DNA of 53,713 nt from Lachnospiraceae bacterium (GCA_014804795.1 JAAUZC010000052.1:1-53713); one strand, 5' to 3'; shown: positions 16,404 to 26,890, counted from the first letter of the stretch. Notes: generated from the letters alone by a model not told the origin. Numbers and translations: made by a program.

Positions 16404-17198
16404 CTAATTATCTCTTGCCACTGCCAAAATCAAATCAGGCAAAACATTGCTCCTACCTTCTTCATAACGTTTTTGTTCTTCTTCTGTCCTTCCTACAAGT
16501 GCAGCGCCAGTTGCAGAATTATCTGATACGACGAGCAATGCGATACCTGGGACTTCCAGCAAATCAGCCATAAGATAAAATGAACTGGTCTCCATCTCTA
16601 TTAAATCAGTATGAAACTCTTTAATTTCATCCAAATGATAATATTCCAGAGCAATGGATGCCGTGCAAAAAACAGAGGCTTTTCTGATCACGTGGCCATT
16701 TTCTTTTCCAATGGAAATCACATGGTGAACATATTCCATGTCAGGAGTCACTTTTTCAAATGGTACATAGTCTTTGATTGATTCTTTCAGGTATGTATTT
16801 GCGTACCCTCCGGAGATAGAATACTCGGGGGTACATATATCACCAAGATTAAAACTATCTTTCAATGCGCCTACCGCTCCAATAAAAACCATTTTCTTGA
16901 AGTTCAGTTCCGCACAAACAGCAATGTGGTCAATACAATTGGCATCGGATGAGCCAATTTTTATCCACGCTATTTTCATACCATCTTTTTCAACAAGATA
17001 GCCGGCAGTATATGTGCCTTCCCGGAGGGTTGTTACCCTACAGTATTTATCCATTTTCAGCTTATAAGGTGTATAACTCGGTGCGACCACCAAAGCATCA
17101 TATTCTATCTCCTTGCTCAGCCCAAAAGTCTGGAACGCCATATCAGAGGAATTATAGTAGTGGAAACTATCTATTATTCTTTTCATTTTTTCTTTCAT
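16404..17198 (-). CDS. Nucleoside phosphorylase family protein (PNP/UDP phosphorylase superfamily)
   Basis: A 264-residue member of the PNP_UDP_1 superfamily: VFIGAVGALKDSFNLGDI forms the phosphate-site strand, LIEMETSSFYLMADL carries the ribose-binding Met-Glu pair, and LLVVSDNSATG carries the base-proximal Asp. These enzymes cleave nucleosides with phosphate. Length fits uridine or purine phosphorylases; which base is used cannot be decided. The start at 17198 is chosen for GGAG at 8-base spacing; a longer frame to 17270 overlaps metA and has none. Confidence 0.78.
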   Translation of the reverse strand: MKEKMKRIIDSFHYYNSSDMAFQTFGLSKEIEYDALVVAPSYTPYKLKMDKYCRVTTLREGTYTAGYLVEKDGMKIAWIKIGSSDANCIDHIAVCAELNFKKMVFIGAVGALKDSFNLGDICTPEYSISGGYANTYLKESIKDYVPFEKVTPDMEYVHHVISIGKENGHVIRKASVFCTASIALEYYHLDEIKEFHTDLIEMETSSFYLMADLLEVPGIALLVVSDNSATGAALVGRTEEEQKRYEEGRSNVLPDLILAVARDN

Positions 17199-17248
17199 GA
17201 TCATTTCTCCAAGTTTCGATTTGCTCATTAGCTTAAGGCAGACTTTAA

Positions 17249-18202
17249 TTAATCCTCCTGAATCGTACATTCTTCCATCGTCTTAAATCCGATCTCATTG
17301 AGCAGATAAGGAGTATTCTGATAAACATAATAATTCAGCCAATTGCTGTATAATGTATTACAGTGTGATCGCCACTCCAACATCGGCTTTTTCGTACAGT
17401 CATTATCCGGATAATAATTGAACGGCATCTGTATCTTCAATCCCTTATTCAGATCCCGCATATACTCATTATGCAGCGTTATTCTGTCATACTCGGGATG
17501 CCCCTGCACAAAAATCTGTCTGCCGTCTCTGGATATCGCCAGAAATACTCCGGCTTCCTCAGACTCTGCCAACACTTTAAGCTTTCTGCAGGCTTTGATC
17601 ATCTCCGCCGGTGTCTCCGTATGGCGGCTGTGGGGTGCATAAAAAACATCATCAAATCCCCGCACTAACGGTACTTTTCGATTGGATACCCGGTGGGCAT
17701 AAACGCCGAACAGCTTTTCCGGCAGATCCTGTTTGGGCAGGCCGTAATGATAATATAACGCCGCCTGGGACCCCCAGCATATGTGCAGCGTACTGGTCAC
17801 ATGGCTCTTTGTCCAGTCCATAATATCGCAAAGCTCTTCCCAGTAATCCACTTCCTCAAACGGAATCTCCTCTAACGGGGCCCCTGTAATGATCATGCCG
17901 TCAAAAGTCCGCTCTCTCACCTCATCCATCGTCGCATAAAAAGTATTTAAATGGTTTGCCGAGGTGTTTAACGATGTGTGGCTCTTTACTGTCAGAAAAG
18001 TCACGTCCACCTGCAGCGGGGTATTGGAAAAAGCCCGCAAAATCTGCAGTTCCGTGTCCTGCTTCACCGGCATCAAATTTAAAATACATACCTGCAGCGG
18101 TCTGATCTCCTGGGAGAGCGCCCTTTGTTCGGCCATCACAAATATATTCTCATTTTCTAATATCTCCTTTGCCGGGAGATCATTCTGTACTCTGATCGGC
18201 AT
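17249..18202 (-). CDS. metA: Homoserine O-acyltransferase MetA, predicted acetyl-CoA specific
   Basis: A 317-residue enzyme that activates homoserine for methionine synthesis. The nucleophile is Cys142 in [16 protein letters not shown]; His235-type and Glu237-type partners lie in the VQGHPEYDR segment. Residue 111, in [13 protein letters not shown], is Glu. In the MetA family Glu111 gives acetyl-CoA use (as in Bacillus cereus) while Gly111 gives succinyl-CoA use (as in E. coli), so this should be an acetyltransferase despite the common annotation as succinyltransferase. It starts two bases after the ligA stop. No SAM riboswitch or T-box is upstream. Confidence 0.95.
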   Translation of the reverse strand: MPIRVQNDLPAKEILENENIFVMAEQRALSQEIRPLQVCILNLMPVKQDTELQILRAFSNTPLQVDVTFLTVKSHTSLNTSANHLNTFYATMDEVRERTFDGMIITGAPLEEIPFEEVDYWEELCDIMDWTKSHVTSTLHICWGSQAALYYHYGLPKQDLPEKLFGVYAHRVSNRKVPLVRGFDDVFYAPHSRHTETPAEMIKACRKLKVLAESEEAGVFLAISRDGRQIFVQGHPEYDRITLHNEYMRDLNKGLKIQMPFNYYPDNDCTKKPMLEWRSHCNTLYSNWLNYYVYQNTPYLLNEIGFKTMEECTIQED

Positions 18203-18203
18203 A

Positions 18204-20198
18204 TCACCCCTCCATATATTGACTTATGAAGTCAATCTCCGTCACGATCGGAATCCCCAGTTCTTTTGCTTTTTTATTTTTGGATGAATTGGAAGCAATA
18301 TCATTGTTGATCAGACATTTTGTTTTCGTTGTCACACTGCCTGTCACTTTGCCGCCCCTTGCTTCAATCGCTTCTTTCATTGCACTTCTGTTTTCATACT
18401 GTGTCAGGCTTCCGGTGATCACAAAGCTCATACCTGTCAGATTGCCGCCTTCCGCCTGCTCTCGCTTTTCAATTTCCAGCTCTTCATACAGCGCCCGGAC
18501 TTTCCTCAAATTTTCCTCGTTTTTAAAATAGGAGACAAAAGCGTCCGCCAGCACCTCACCTACGCCGTCTATCTCAGAAAGCCTTTCTTCATCCGCCTTT
18601 AGCATCTCCTCCAGGTCATCCCCAAACTCTCTGCAGATCATCTTTGCATTCGCCACCCCGATTCCCGGAATGCCAAGCGCATATAAAAAACGGGGCATCG
18701 TTGTATGCCTTGCCGCCTCGATACTGCTTGCTTTCCCGTCGGCTGCGGACTCTTTCGCGATCAGATTCTGATAGGATTTTTCCCCGAAACCCTCCATCTC
18801 CACGATCTCATCTTTATAACGGCTCAGATGGAAAACATCGGCAAATTCATGAATAAATCCTCTTCCGATAAACTTCTCCAGTGTCGCCTCCGAAAGCCCG
18901 TCGATATTCAGGGCATCCCTGCTCACCAAAAGAGCAAAGGACTTGATTTTCTTTGCCGCACAGTCCGGATTCGTGCAGTATAAGGACACCGCATCCGCCA
19001 CCTGCCTCATTTCTGTTTTTCCGCCGCAGGCAGGGCAATGATCCGGTATTTCCAGTGTATCGCTGCCTGTCAGGTTTTCTGCAATCTGCGGAATGATCAT
19101 ATTGGCTTTATAGACTGTGATCTTATCCCCGAGACCAAGTTTTAATGCCCGCAAAATACTGATATTATGGACAGATGCCCTGCTTACGGTCGTTCCCTCC
19201 AACTCCACAGGCTGAAAGATCGCCACCGGATTGATCAGTCCCGTTCTGCTGGGACTCCACTCTATTTCCAGAAGTTCCGTTTCCCGTATTTCATCCTGCC
19301 ATTTAAAAGCAATGGAATTTCTCGGGAATTTTGCAGTCATACCCAGAGATTCACCGTAGGAAATATCTTCGTAGGTAAGCACCAGACCGTCCGACGGAAT
19401 ATCATAATGCTCTATTTTCTTCTCATAATATTCTATTGTCTGAAGGATCGTCTCAGGTGTCACCTTATGGTATTCCACCACATCAAATCCCTGCTCTGAG
19501 AGAAACAAAAACTCTTTTTCCCTGCTGTTTTCAAAATCCACGCCCTCTGCTTTCACAAGCCCAAAGGCATAAAACCGGATATTCCGTCCCGCCGCAATCC
19601 GGTTGTCAAGCTGCCTGACGGAACCGCTGCAAAGATTCCTCGGATTTTTGTACCGCGCCGAAACATCCTCTATTTCTCCGTTCATCTTTTCAAAATCAGA
19701 GTAAGTGATCACTGCTTCTCCCCGCAGGATCAGTTCCCCTGTATAGGATATCTGCAGCGGAATGTTTTTGAACACTCTGGCATTGCCGGTGATCACTTCC
19801 CCGATTTCCCCGTTTCCACGCGTTACGGCTTTCAAAAGCTTTCCTTCCCGGTAAGTAAGTACGATGGTCAGACCGTCCAATTTCCAGCTAAGCAGCCCCT
19901 CTTTTCCGTTTAACCACTCTGCAAGCGCCTCTCTATCCTTTGTTTTATCTAATGACAGCATCGGGCGCTCATGTCTTTCTTTGGGCAGCTCTTCCACCGC
20001 CTCAAATCCCACTCGCATCGTAGGGCTTCCGGCAAGAACAACTCCCGTCTCCTTTTCCAGTTCCTGCAGCTCATCATACATTCTGTCGTACTCAAAATTG
20101 CTGATGATCTCCCGGTCTTCGGCATAATAGGCTTTGGACGCCTCATTCAGTTTTTCGATCAATTCCTGCATGTAAACTTTTTTGTCCTGATAACTCAT
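18204..20198 (-). CDS. ligA: NAD-dependent DNA ligase (divergent LigA)
   Basis: A 664-residue NAD+-dependent ligase that seals nicks in DNA. Domain Ia is short; the SPTMRVG and RPMLSLDKT motifs precede the adenylation motif with Lys106 (WKLDGL). [14 protein letters not shown], the OB fold, a four-Cys zinc finger (CPACGG ... CTNPDC), helix-hairpin-helix repeats ([24 protein letters not shown]) and a C-terminal BRCT domain ([10 protein letters not shown]) follow. Several canonical motifs are altered: TRGNGEIGE replaces TRGDGTTGE and the DGVV motif reads DGLVLTYED. The start overlaps rluF by 56 bases; GGAGG stands ahead of it. It may be the only ligase or a paralogue. Confidence 0.88.
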   Translation of the reverse strand: MSYQDKKVYMQELIEKLNEASKAYYAEDREIISNFEYDRMYDELQELEKETGVVLAGSPTMRVGFEAVEELPKERHERPMLSLDKTKDREALAEWLNGKEGLLSWKLDGLTIVLTYREGKLLKAVTRGNGEIGEVITGNARVFKNIPLQISYTGELILRGEAVITYSDFEKMNGEIEDVSARYKNPRNLCSGSVRQLDNRIAAGRNIRFYAFGLVKAEGVDFENSREKEFLFLSEQGFDVVEYHKVTPETILQTIEYYEKKIEHYDIPSDGLVLTYEDISYGESLGMTAKFPRNSIAFKWQDEIRETELLEIEWSPSRTGLINPVAIFQPVELEGTTVSRASVHNISILRALKLGLGDKITVYKANMIIPQIAENLTGSDTLEIPDHCPACGGKTEMRQVADAVSLYCTNPDCAAKKIKSFALLVSRDALNIDGLSEATLEKFIGRGFIHEFADVFHLSRYKDEIVEMEGFGEKSYQNLIAKESAADGKASSIEAARHTTMPRFLYALGIPGIGVANAKMICREFGDDLEEMLKADEERLSEIDGVGEVLADAFVSYFKNEENLRKVRALYEELEIEKREQAEGGNLTGMSFVITGSLTQYENRSAMKEAIEARGGKVTGSVTTKTKCLINNDIASNSSKNKKAKELGIPIVTEIDFISQYMEG

Positions 20199-20880
20199 AA
20201 AGCCTCCGCTTCTCTTCCCCTTCTATTTCCCGCCACTCATTTTCGGCAAGGCCGCCCAACAGAATATTCATGATCCTGATCCGCTTAATGGAAGACACAG
20301 TATTTCCGCAGGCCCTGCACATTCTCTTAATCTGTTTATTGACCCCTTGAGTCAAAATAATGGAAAATGTATTACCGTCCAATTGTTTTATCCTGCATTT
20401 TCTGGTTTTGATATGCAGATTTTTCAGATAAACTCCACCCGCCATGCTCGCTAAAAATGCAGGCGTAATTTCTCTTTTTACCGTCACGATATATTCTTTT
20501 TCATGCCGGTGTGAACCTTTCATCATGGCATTGATCAGATCTCCGTCATTGGTCATCAGAATCAACCCTGTAGAATCTTTGTCAAGCCGCCCCGCATAGG
20601 TAAGCCGCACCGGATAATCTATCATATCAGTGATCAGTTTCTCTGCATGGGCATCTTTCTCCGAACAGGTCACTCCGGCCGGTTTGTGATAGGCAAGAAC
20701 AACCGGCTCCTTTTTTGTCAAAACCTGCTTGCCCCGTACCTCCACAATATCTTCCTCTGATACGCTCTGCCCCATTTCACCGGGCATTCCGTTCACTGTA
20801 ACCTCACCCTGTATGATCAGTTTATCCGCCTCCCGTCTGGAACATACTCCATAGGAGGCGAGAAACTTATTAAGCCGCAT
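20143..20880 (-). CDS. rluF: RluF-like 23S rRNA pseudouridine synthase (RsuA/RluB/E/F family)
   Basis: A 245-residue enzyme. An N-terminal S4 RNA-binding domain (RLNKFLASYGVCSRREADKLI at 2-22, shown here as RLNKFLASYGVCSRREAD) is followed by the catalytic Asp in GRLDKDSTGL near residue 100. Late motifs NKQIKRMCRACG and IKRIRIMNILLG match RluF, which isomerises U2604 of 23S rRNA (E. coli numbering); RluB-like specificity is not excluded. GAGGAG precedes the ATG. Its 3' end overlaps the start of ligA by 56 bases. Confidence 0.88.
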   Translation of the reverse strand: MRLNKFLASYGVCSRREADKLIIQGEVTVNGMPGEMGQSVSEEDIVEVRGKQVLTKKEPVVLAYHKPAGVTCSEKDAHAEKLITDMIDYPVRLTYAGRLDKDSTGLILMTNDGDLINAMMKGSHRHEKEYIVTVKREITPAFLASMAGGVYLKNLHIKTRKCRIKQLDGNTFSIILTQGVNKQIKRMCRACGNTVSSIKRIRIMNILLGGLAENEWREIEGEEKRRLYELSGQKSLHAGIDRKTE

Positions 20881-20891
20881 TTTTTACTCCT

Positions 20892-22391
20892 CTATCCCCG
20901 ATCTTTTCCTGCCTTTTTCTTTTTCAGTTTTCTCACCGCGCTTTTATGTGCATAAAGTTCTTTCCAGATGGCCGGGTGGAACAAAATCAACAACGGAAAC
21001 AGCTCTAATCTTCCGGCCAGCATATCAAAGATCAGCACATACTTGGACAGCGGTGAAAAGAACGAAAAGTTTCTGCTCGGTCCCACCAGTTCCAGACCCG
21101 GCCCGATATTATTGATGGTTGCCGCCACAGCCGTAAAATTCGTTGTCAAATCCCAATCTTCTAAGGAAATTACTAAAACGGAAGCAGTGAATAAAACAAC
21201 AAACGTCATAAAATATACATTTGTGGAACGCATCACTTCATGCTCTATCGGTCTGTCATCATAGGTGATCTTCTTGATGCTCCTCGGATGGATATAGGAG
21301 TTTAACTCTTTCAATATTGTCTTGATCAGAATGATAAACCGGGACACTTTAATGCCGCCCCCGGTACTGCCCGCACAGGCGCCGATAAACATGAGCAGTA
21401 CAAGCACCGTCTTACTCGTCTGAGACCACAGATCAAAATCCACCGTAGAAAAGCCTGTTGTTGTGATAATGGAACCTACCTGAAATGCCGAGTGGCGCAG
21501 TGCAACAGAAAAACTCCCGTAAATCTTCACTGTATCCACCAGTAAAATACCGATCGCCGCAACAATAATTCCCAGATAATACCGCACTTCTTCCATGCGA
21601 AATGCCTTTTTTGCATTATGGAACAATATAAAATAGTAAGCATTAAAATTCACGCCGAAAGCGATCATAAAGATCGTTACTACCCACTGAATGTAGGGTG
21701 AATATCCCCCCATACTGTCCGCTTTGATGCCAAAGCCGCCGGTCCCTGCCGTACCGAAACTGGTAGTCAGCGCATCAAATAAAGACATCTTTCCCACTAG
21801 CAGCAAAACAATCTCTATCAATGTCATTCCCAGGTAGATCAGGTACAAAATGCGGGCCGTATGCTTCATCTTCGGCACCAGCTTCCCGACGGAAGGTCCC
21901 GGGCTCTCTGCCCGCAGCAGATTGATATGGGAACCGCCGCTCAAAGAAATAATAGCGAGGAGAAATACCAATACCCCCATACCGCCGATCCAGTGCGTAA
22001 AACTGCGCCAGAAAAGAGCCGTATAGGAAAGCGCTTCCACATCCGTCAGAATACTCGCTCCGGTCGTCGTAAAACCGGATACTGTCTCAAATAAAGCGTC
22101 CGTCAAAGATGGTATCTCTCCGGATAACCAAAATGGAAGCGCACCGAAAAAACTCATGAAAATCCAGCTGAGCGCCGTCGTCACACAGCCTTCTTTCAAA
22201 TAAAAAACCGTATCCTTCGGCTTTTTTAACGTCATAACAAAACCAAGCAAGAGGCAGAAAACCGCCACTGATACATAAAAAAAACCAACTTTTTCCTGAT
22301 AACATAAGGAAACCAGACAGGGAAGAAACAAAAGAGCTCCTTCAATTTTTAATACGCTGCCCAATAGATATCGGATCATCGAACTGTTCAT
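20892..22391 (-). CDS. trkH: TrkH/KtrB-family potassium uptake channel subunit
   Basis: A 499-residue membrane protein with the four-fold M1-P-M2 repeat of the SKT superfamily. Selectivity-filter loops are visible as SGFTTTGAS, FGTAGTGGFG, ITTTGFSTVD and NNIGPG. It conducts K+ driven by the ion gradient. AGSTGGGIKVSR and a basic C-terminal tail match TrkH. Its partner TrkA is encoded 19 bases upstream, so the two form one transcription unit. Confidence 0.94.
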   Translation of the reverse strand: MNSSMIRYLLGSVLKIEGALLFLPCLVSLCYQEKVGFFYVSVAVFCLLLGFVMTLKKPKDTVFYLKEGCVTTALSWIFMSFFGALPFWLSGEIPSLTDALFETVSGFTTTGASILTDVEALSYTALFWRSFTHWIGGMGVLVFLLAIISLSGGSHINLLRAESPGPSVGKLVPKMKHTARILYLIYLGMTLIEIVLLLVGKMSLFDALTTSFGTAGTGGFGIKADSMGGYSPYIQWVVTIFMIAFGVNFNAYYFILFHNAKKAFRMEEVRYYLGIIVAAIGILLVDTVKIYGSFSVALRHSAFQVGSIITTTGFSTVDFDLWSQTSKTVLVLLMFIGACAGSTGGGIKVSRFIILIKTILKELNSYIHPRSIKKITYDDRPIEHEVMRSTNVYFMTFVVLFTASVLVISLEDWDLTTNFTAVAATINNIGPGLELVGPSRNFSFFSPLSKYVLIFDMLAGRLELFPLLILFHPAIWKELYAHKSAVRKLKKKKAGKDRG

Positions 22392-22410
22392 GATGTTTTA
22401 AATGCCTCCA

Positions 22411-23808
22411 CTATTTCAGAATATCCTGCAGATCATTAAAACCTGTATGTGTTGTAACGATCATTACCGTATCGCCCACTTCAATCGTATCATGTCCGCT
22501 GGGAATGATAATATCGTTGTTCCGGTTGATAAAGGAAATCAGCAGATTCTTTTTTAGGGCCAACTCCATTAACGGAATCCCTGTCACCGCGGATTCTTTA
22601 TATACCCGGAATTCTAATGCCTCCACCCTGGAGTTAAACATATGGTAGAGGGTTTCGATATTGCTGTTCATGGAGTCCTTTTTTGCGCGGACATAGGCAA
22701 TGATCGCCTCCGATGTAATATATCTGGGATAGATCACACTGCCGAGATCCAGTGAACCTATCACTTCCCGGAACGCGATCCTGTTGATCTTCGTGACTAC
22801 TTTAGCGTTTGACACCTGTCTTGCATACAAAGTCAGCATAATGTTTTCTTCATCAATACCGGTAAGCGGCACAAAGGATTCTATGCGGGTAATCCCCTCC
22901 TCTTTCAGCAGTTCCTCATCGGAACCGTTTCCGTTGATAATGACGGCTTTCGGCAAAAGCACGCTGAGTTCCTCACATCTTTTTCTGTCATTTTCAATGA
23001 TCTTTACGGAAATACCCATACGCAGAAGCTGCCTTGCCAGATAATAGGCCGCCTTGCCGCCGCCGATGATCATACAGTTTTTCACCTGATTCGTTTTAAA
23101 CCCTATATGCTCCAAAAACGCTTTCGCCTGCAGTCTCGGAGCCACAAAGGAAACAATATCTCCGCTTTCTATTGTGAAATCACCGGACGGGATATAGACC
23201 TCCTCTCCGCGCTCCACTGCGCAGATCAGTATCTTGTCCATAAAATTGATCTCTTTACCGATCTGAACAATCTTTTTTCCCGCCAACATATTGCTCTCCG
23301 GCACTTTGATCTTGATCATTTCCGCCCGTCCATGAGCAAATGAGTTTACCTCCAGTGCAGTCGGCAGATACAAAATACGGCCGATCTCCCGGGAAGCTTC
23401 CAACTCCGGATTGATGATCATGGCAAGCCCCAGCTTATCCCGCAGATACCCTGCTTCCATACTGTAATCCGGTGTCCGCACTCTTGCTATGGCGGCGCAG
23501 TCTCCCACTCGCTTTGCAACGGTACAGCAAAGCAGATTTAACTCATCAGAGTCCGTCACCGCAATCAGCAGATCGGTATTTTTAATCCCCGCATCCATCT
23601 GCACACTGTAACTTGCACCGTTTCCGGTCACCCCCATCACATCATACATACCGCTGATAGCCTGCACTTTTTCAGCATCCTTATCTACGATCGTAATATC
23701 GTGGCCTTCTTTTGATAACTGTTCTACCAACGTCCTACCCACTTTGCCACAGCCCACAATGATGATCTGCAGGCCCCTGGCAGTATTTTTTTGTGATATG
23801 ATACCCAT
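22411..23808 (-). CDS. trkA: Trk system potassium uptake regulatory protein TrkA
   Basis: A ~465-residue cytosolic gating protein with two tandem RCK_N/RCK_C units. The first Rossmann loop is IIVGCGKVGRTL and the second MIIGGGKAAYYLA; each is followed by an RCK_C ligand domain (IPSGDFTIESGDIVSFVA and IPSGHDTIEVGDTVMIVT). It binds NAD(H) and gates TrkH. The start is placed at ATG 23808, which gives family length and has GGAGG upstream (12 bases). A TTG at 23880 would add 24 basic residues but lacks a ribosome binding site. Confidence 0.9.
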   Translation of the reverse strand: MGIISQKNTARGLQIIIVGCGKVGRTLVEQLSKEGHDITIVDKDAEKVQAISGMYDVMGVTGNGASYSVQMDAGIKNTDLLIAVTDSDELNLLCCTVAKRVGDCAAIARVRTPDYSMEAGYLRDKLGLAMIINPELEASREIGRILYLPTALEVNSFAHGRAEMIKIKVPESNMLAGKKIVQIGKEINFMDKILICAVERGEEVYIPSGDFTIESGDIVSFVAPRLQAKAFLEHIGFKTNQVKNCMIIGGGKAAYYLARQLLRMGISVKIIENDRKRCEELSVLLPKAVIINGNGSDEELLKEEGITRIESFVPLTGIDEENIMLTLYARQVSNAKVVTKINRIAFREVIGSLDLGSVIYPRYITSEAIIAYVRAKKDSMNSNIETLYHMFNSRVEALEFRVYKESAVTGIPLMELALKKNLLISFINRNNDIIIPSGHDTIEVGDTVMIVTTHTGFNDLQDILK

Positions 23809-23877
23809 TTCTTTTTTCTGCCTCCTGAAGACTTCTTCCAACATATATGTCGTCTTCTTCGTCTTTTTCTTATCAAT

Positions 23878-23910
23878 CAATAGAATCTATGCTCTGTGAG
23901 AATTCTATTG
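23878..23910. promoter_or_regulatory. Inverted repeat upstream of trkA-trkH
   Basis: CAATAGAAT (23878-23886) and ATTCTATTG (23902-23910) form a 9-bp inverted repeat with a 15-base centre, 70-100 bases before the chosen trkA start. It could be an operator or a leader stem. No consensus promoter could be fixed around it. Confidence 0.4.
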
Positions 23911-23954
23911 TCATAAGTAACATGCATATCCTTTACTATATCACTAATCAAATA

Positions 23955-23997
23955 AAAAATCCACAGGCAAACTATATTCGTGTGCCTGTGGATTTTT
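23955..23997 (-). terminator. Intrinsic terminator of gdhA
   Basis: AAAAATCCACAGGCA (23955-23969) and TGCCTGTGGATTTTT (23983-23997) make a 15-bp stem with a 13-base loop. On the minus strand it ends in a U-tract, 74 bases after the gdhA stop. Being flanked by A and T runs it would also work on the other strand. Confidence 0.88.
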
Positions 23998-24070
23998 ACT
24001 GTTTAGCATCCTGTTATGCAAACTGAACGATCTGTGGTAAAACGTCCTTTTCTGTCTGGAACCTTTTTCA

Positions 24071-25447
<1,377 letters not shown>

Positions 25448-25474
25448 TTAAATTTACTGTCCAATCCTATACAA

Positions 25475-25534
25475 AAAAACAAAGGCAAACAAAAGGCAGA
25501 AGAATCTGCGTCTTCTGCCATTCAGACGCCTTTG
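25475..25534 (-). terminator. Terminator/attenuator hairpin in the gdhA leader
   Basis: On the minus strand an outer CAAAGGC/GCCTTTG stem (25528-25534 with 25480-25486) and an inner GGCAGAAG/CTTCTGCC stem (25512-25519 with 25495-25502) are followed by seven U residues. A competing stem, GCGTCT/AGACGC (25524-25529 with 25508-25513), shares bases with both and could act as an antiterminator. The element lies between a putative promoter and gdhA. It may instead simply end the upstream gene. Confidence 0.75.
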
Positions 25535-25544
25535 TCCGAAATCT

Positions 25545-25573
25545 ATTATATTACGTTCTCTGAATGGATACAA
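25545..25573 (-). promoter_or_regulatory. Putative promoter of gdhA
   Basis: A perfect -10 TATAAT (25545-25550) lies 17 bases from TTGTAT (25568-25573, 3 of 6 consensus bases). The predicted start near 25538 would place the whole attenuator hairpin at the very 5' end of the transcript. No better promoter is seen between the hairpin and gdhA. Confidence 0.5.
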
Positions 25574-25611
25574 GAGTTTTTTTCTGTAGAAATACACAAA
25601 ATTACTCTTGA

Positions 25612-25634
25612 TTTTTGTATATTTTATACAAAAA
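25612..25634. promoter_or_regulatory. Perfect 10-bp palindrome upstream of the gdhA promoter
   Basis: TTTTTGTATA (25612-25621) and TATACAAAAA (25625-25634) are exact inverted repeats around three T residues. It is centred about 85 bases before the predicted gdhA transcription start, a position suited to an activator or repressor. A weak terminator for the upstream gene is the alternative. Confidence 0.45.
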
Positions 25635-25685
25635 GCGGTTTACACTCTTTACAAACTGCCTTCGTTTGTCCCCGAAAGAGGACCG

Positions 25686-26168
25686 TCAAAACTTATTCCG
25701 GTACTTTTCAAACAGTTCTTTCAGTTGTTCCTTATCCTCCTCGGAGATGTTTTCCTGCACATAATCTTTCATTTCTGAAACAGTTTCTTCGTTTATGCCC
25801 TCATCTATCATATCCTTCACGTCTGATATCGTGTCTTTATTTATATATTCCCCGATCATCTCTTTCGCCTTTTGCATATCTTCTTCGTCGATGTTCTCTA
25901 ATACCTCTTTTACCTTTTCGGCCGCTTCCGGATCTCCGGTACTTTCTATAACCTGCTCAAGCACCTGTTCCAGTATTTTCTCTTCCGCTTTCGCTTTTAC
26001 CTCTTCCGATTTTGCTTTTACCTTTTCTGTTGTCATACTTTTCAGTTTATCTGCAAAACTTTCATTCGTCAGGCTAAAGAGAACGACGCTCCCTGCCGCA
26101 ATCAAAAGGATCAGGAAAAAAACCGTTCCCGCTCCTGTTTTCTTTTTTCGTCTTCGTCTGCTGCTCAT
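25686..26168 (-). CDS. Hypothetical single-pass membrane protein with acidic helical repeats
   Basis: 160 residues from the ATG at 26168, chosen for AAGGAG at 8-base spacing. A basic cytoplasmic start (SSRRRRKKK) and one membrane helix (TVFFLILLIAAGSVVLF) are followed by ~125 highly charged residues with short repeated helical units (KVKAKSEEVKAKAEEK; then ISDVKDMIDEG and VSEMKDYVQEN). No known domain is recognised. It follows another small unknown gene by 69 bases. The repeats suggest an extracytoplasmic coiled or helical-bundle stalk. Confidence 0.65.
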   Translation of the reverse strand: MSSRRRRKKKTGAGTVFFLILLIAAGSVVLFSLTNESFADKLKSMTTEKVKAKSEEVKAKAEEKILEQVLEQVIESTGDPEAAEKVKEVLENIDEEDMQKAKEMIGEYINKDTISDVKDMIDEGINEETVSEMKDYVQENISEEDKEQLKELFEKYRNKF

Positions 26169-26237
26169 ATATATTGCTCCTTGTCCTGTATCAATCTCTC
26201 TGATAAAAAGATGCGGCAAGTCCTTAAATAGTTCATT

Positions 26238-26669
26238 TTACAAATACTTTTTCAGCCTTTCCATATTCTTCTCTTCAAATCCGGCCAGTTCTTCCGCCAA
26301 CTCCATGCATTCTTTACCGGCGTTTTCATAGGTTTTCATATTCTTCCAGATATCCGTCACGCCTTTGCTGTTTTCCTGAAACAAAATATCGGCCACATGG
26401 CTGGTGCTTGAATCCAATAATGTACTCATCTGCAGACCGCTTCTCTGCAATACCTCCTGCACCTGTGAATTACGGTATCCCTCTTCTTTTTCTTTCGTCA
26501 ATTCTTTCAGCGCCCTGTTATGAATATCCGCAAAAGTAATAAACTCCCTCGACATTTCCACTGACAGCCCCTTATCATATACTCTTTCTGTCACCGCATC
26601 AAGCGCATTCATGGCAAGCTGTGTATTTTTCTGTATGTGGTGATATAATTTAATATCCTCTTTCCTCAT
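26238..26669 (-). CDS. Hypothetical helical cytosolic protein
   Basis: 143 residues from ATG 26669, with GGGGG at 6-base spacing; a GTG at 26690 is less likely. The sequence is almost entirely amphipathic helix (DIKLYHHIQKNTQLAMNALD, AKRALKELTKEKEEG-like segments, MERLKKYL end), with no signal or membrane segment. It resembles small clostridial proteins annotated only as hypothetical. It lies between an SH3-domain membrane protein and an acidic membrane protein, all minus strand, but the three may not be one operon because a structured 250-base gap precedes it. Confidence 0.6.
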   Translation of the reverse strand: MRKEDIKLYHHIQKNTQLAMNALDAVTERVYDKGLSVEMSREFITFADIHNRALKELTKEKEEGYRNSQVQEVLQRSGLQMSTLLDSSTSHVADILFQENSKGVTDIWKNMKTYENAGKECMELAEELAGFEEKNMERLKKYL

Positions 26670-26719
26670 TCCGTTCCCCCTTTTACACACTCTTTTTCAT
26701 GATATAGTATAAACTGTAA

Positions 26720-26890
26720 TTCATTTCCCTATACGCTCCCATAGAAAAAAGAGTTCGCCTGCGAACTCTTCGCGCGCGAGCGGACTGCAAGCAGTAATTT
26801 CTTCTCCGCGAGCTGCGCATCCCCCGGAGGGTTTTGTCATATAGGAGACGAAGTTTCCTATATGACAAAAAAAGTACCGCACATCTCCAT
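26720..26890. repeat. Structured GC-rich intergenic element with perfect hairpin
   Basis: The gap between the SH3 gene and the helical-protein gene holds a GAGTTCG/CGAACTC hairpin near 26750-26770, a GC-rich stretch, and a perfect 11-bp hairpin, GTCATATAGGA/TCCTATATGAC (about 26837-26867), not followed by U residues on either strand. A 77-residue frame across it is Arg-rich and has no ribosome binding site. It looks like a dispersed intergenic repeat rather than a gene. Confidence 0.5.

Noticed and set aside
17200-18260. SAM riboswitch or T-box before metA
   Set aside because: metA begins two bases after the ligA stop and no conserved riboswitch core was found upstream.
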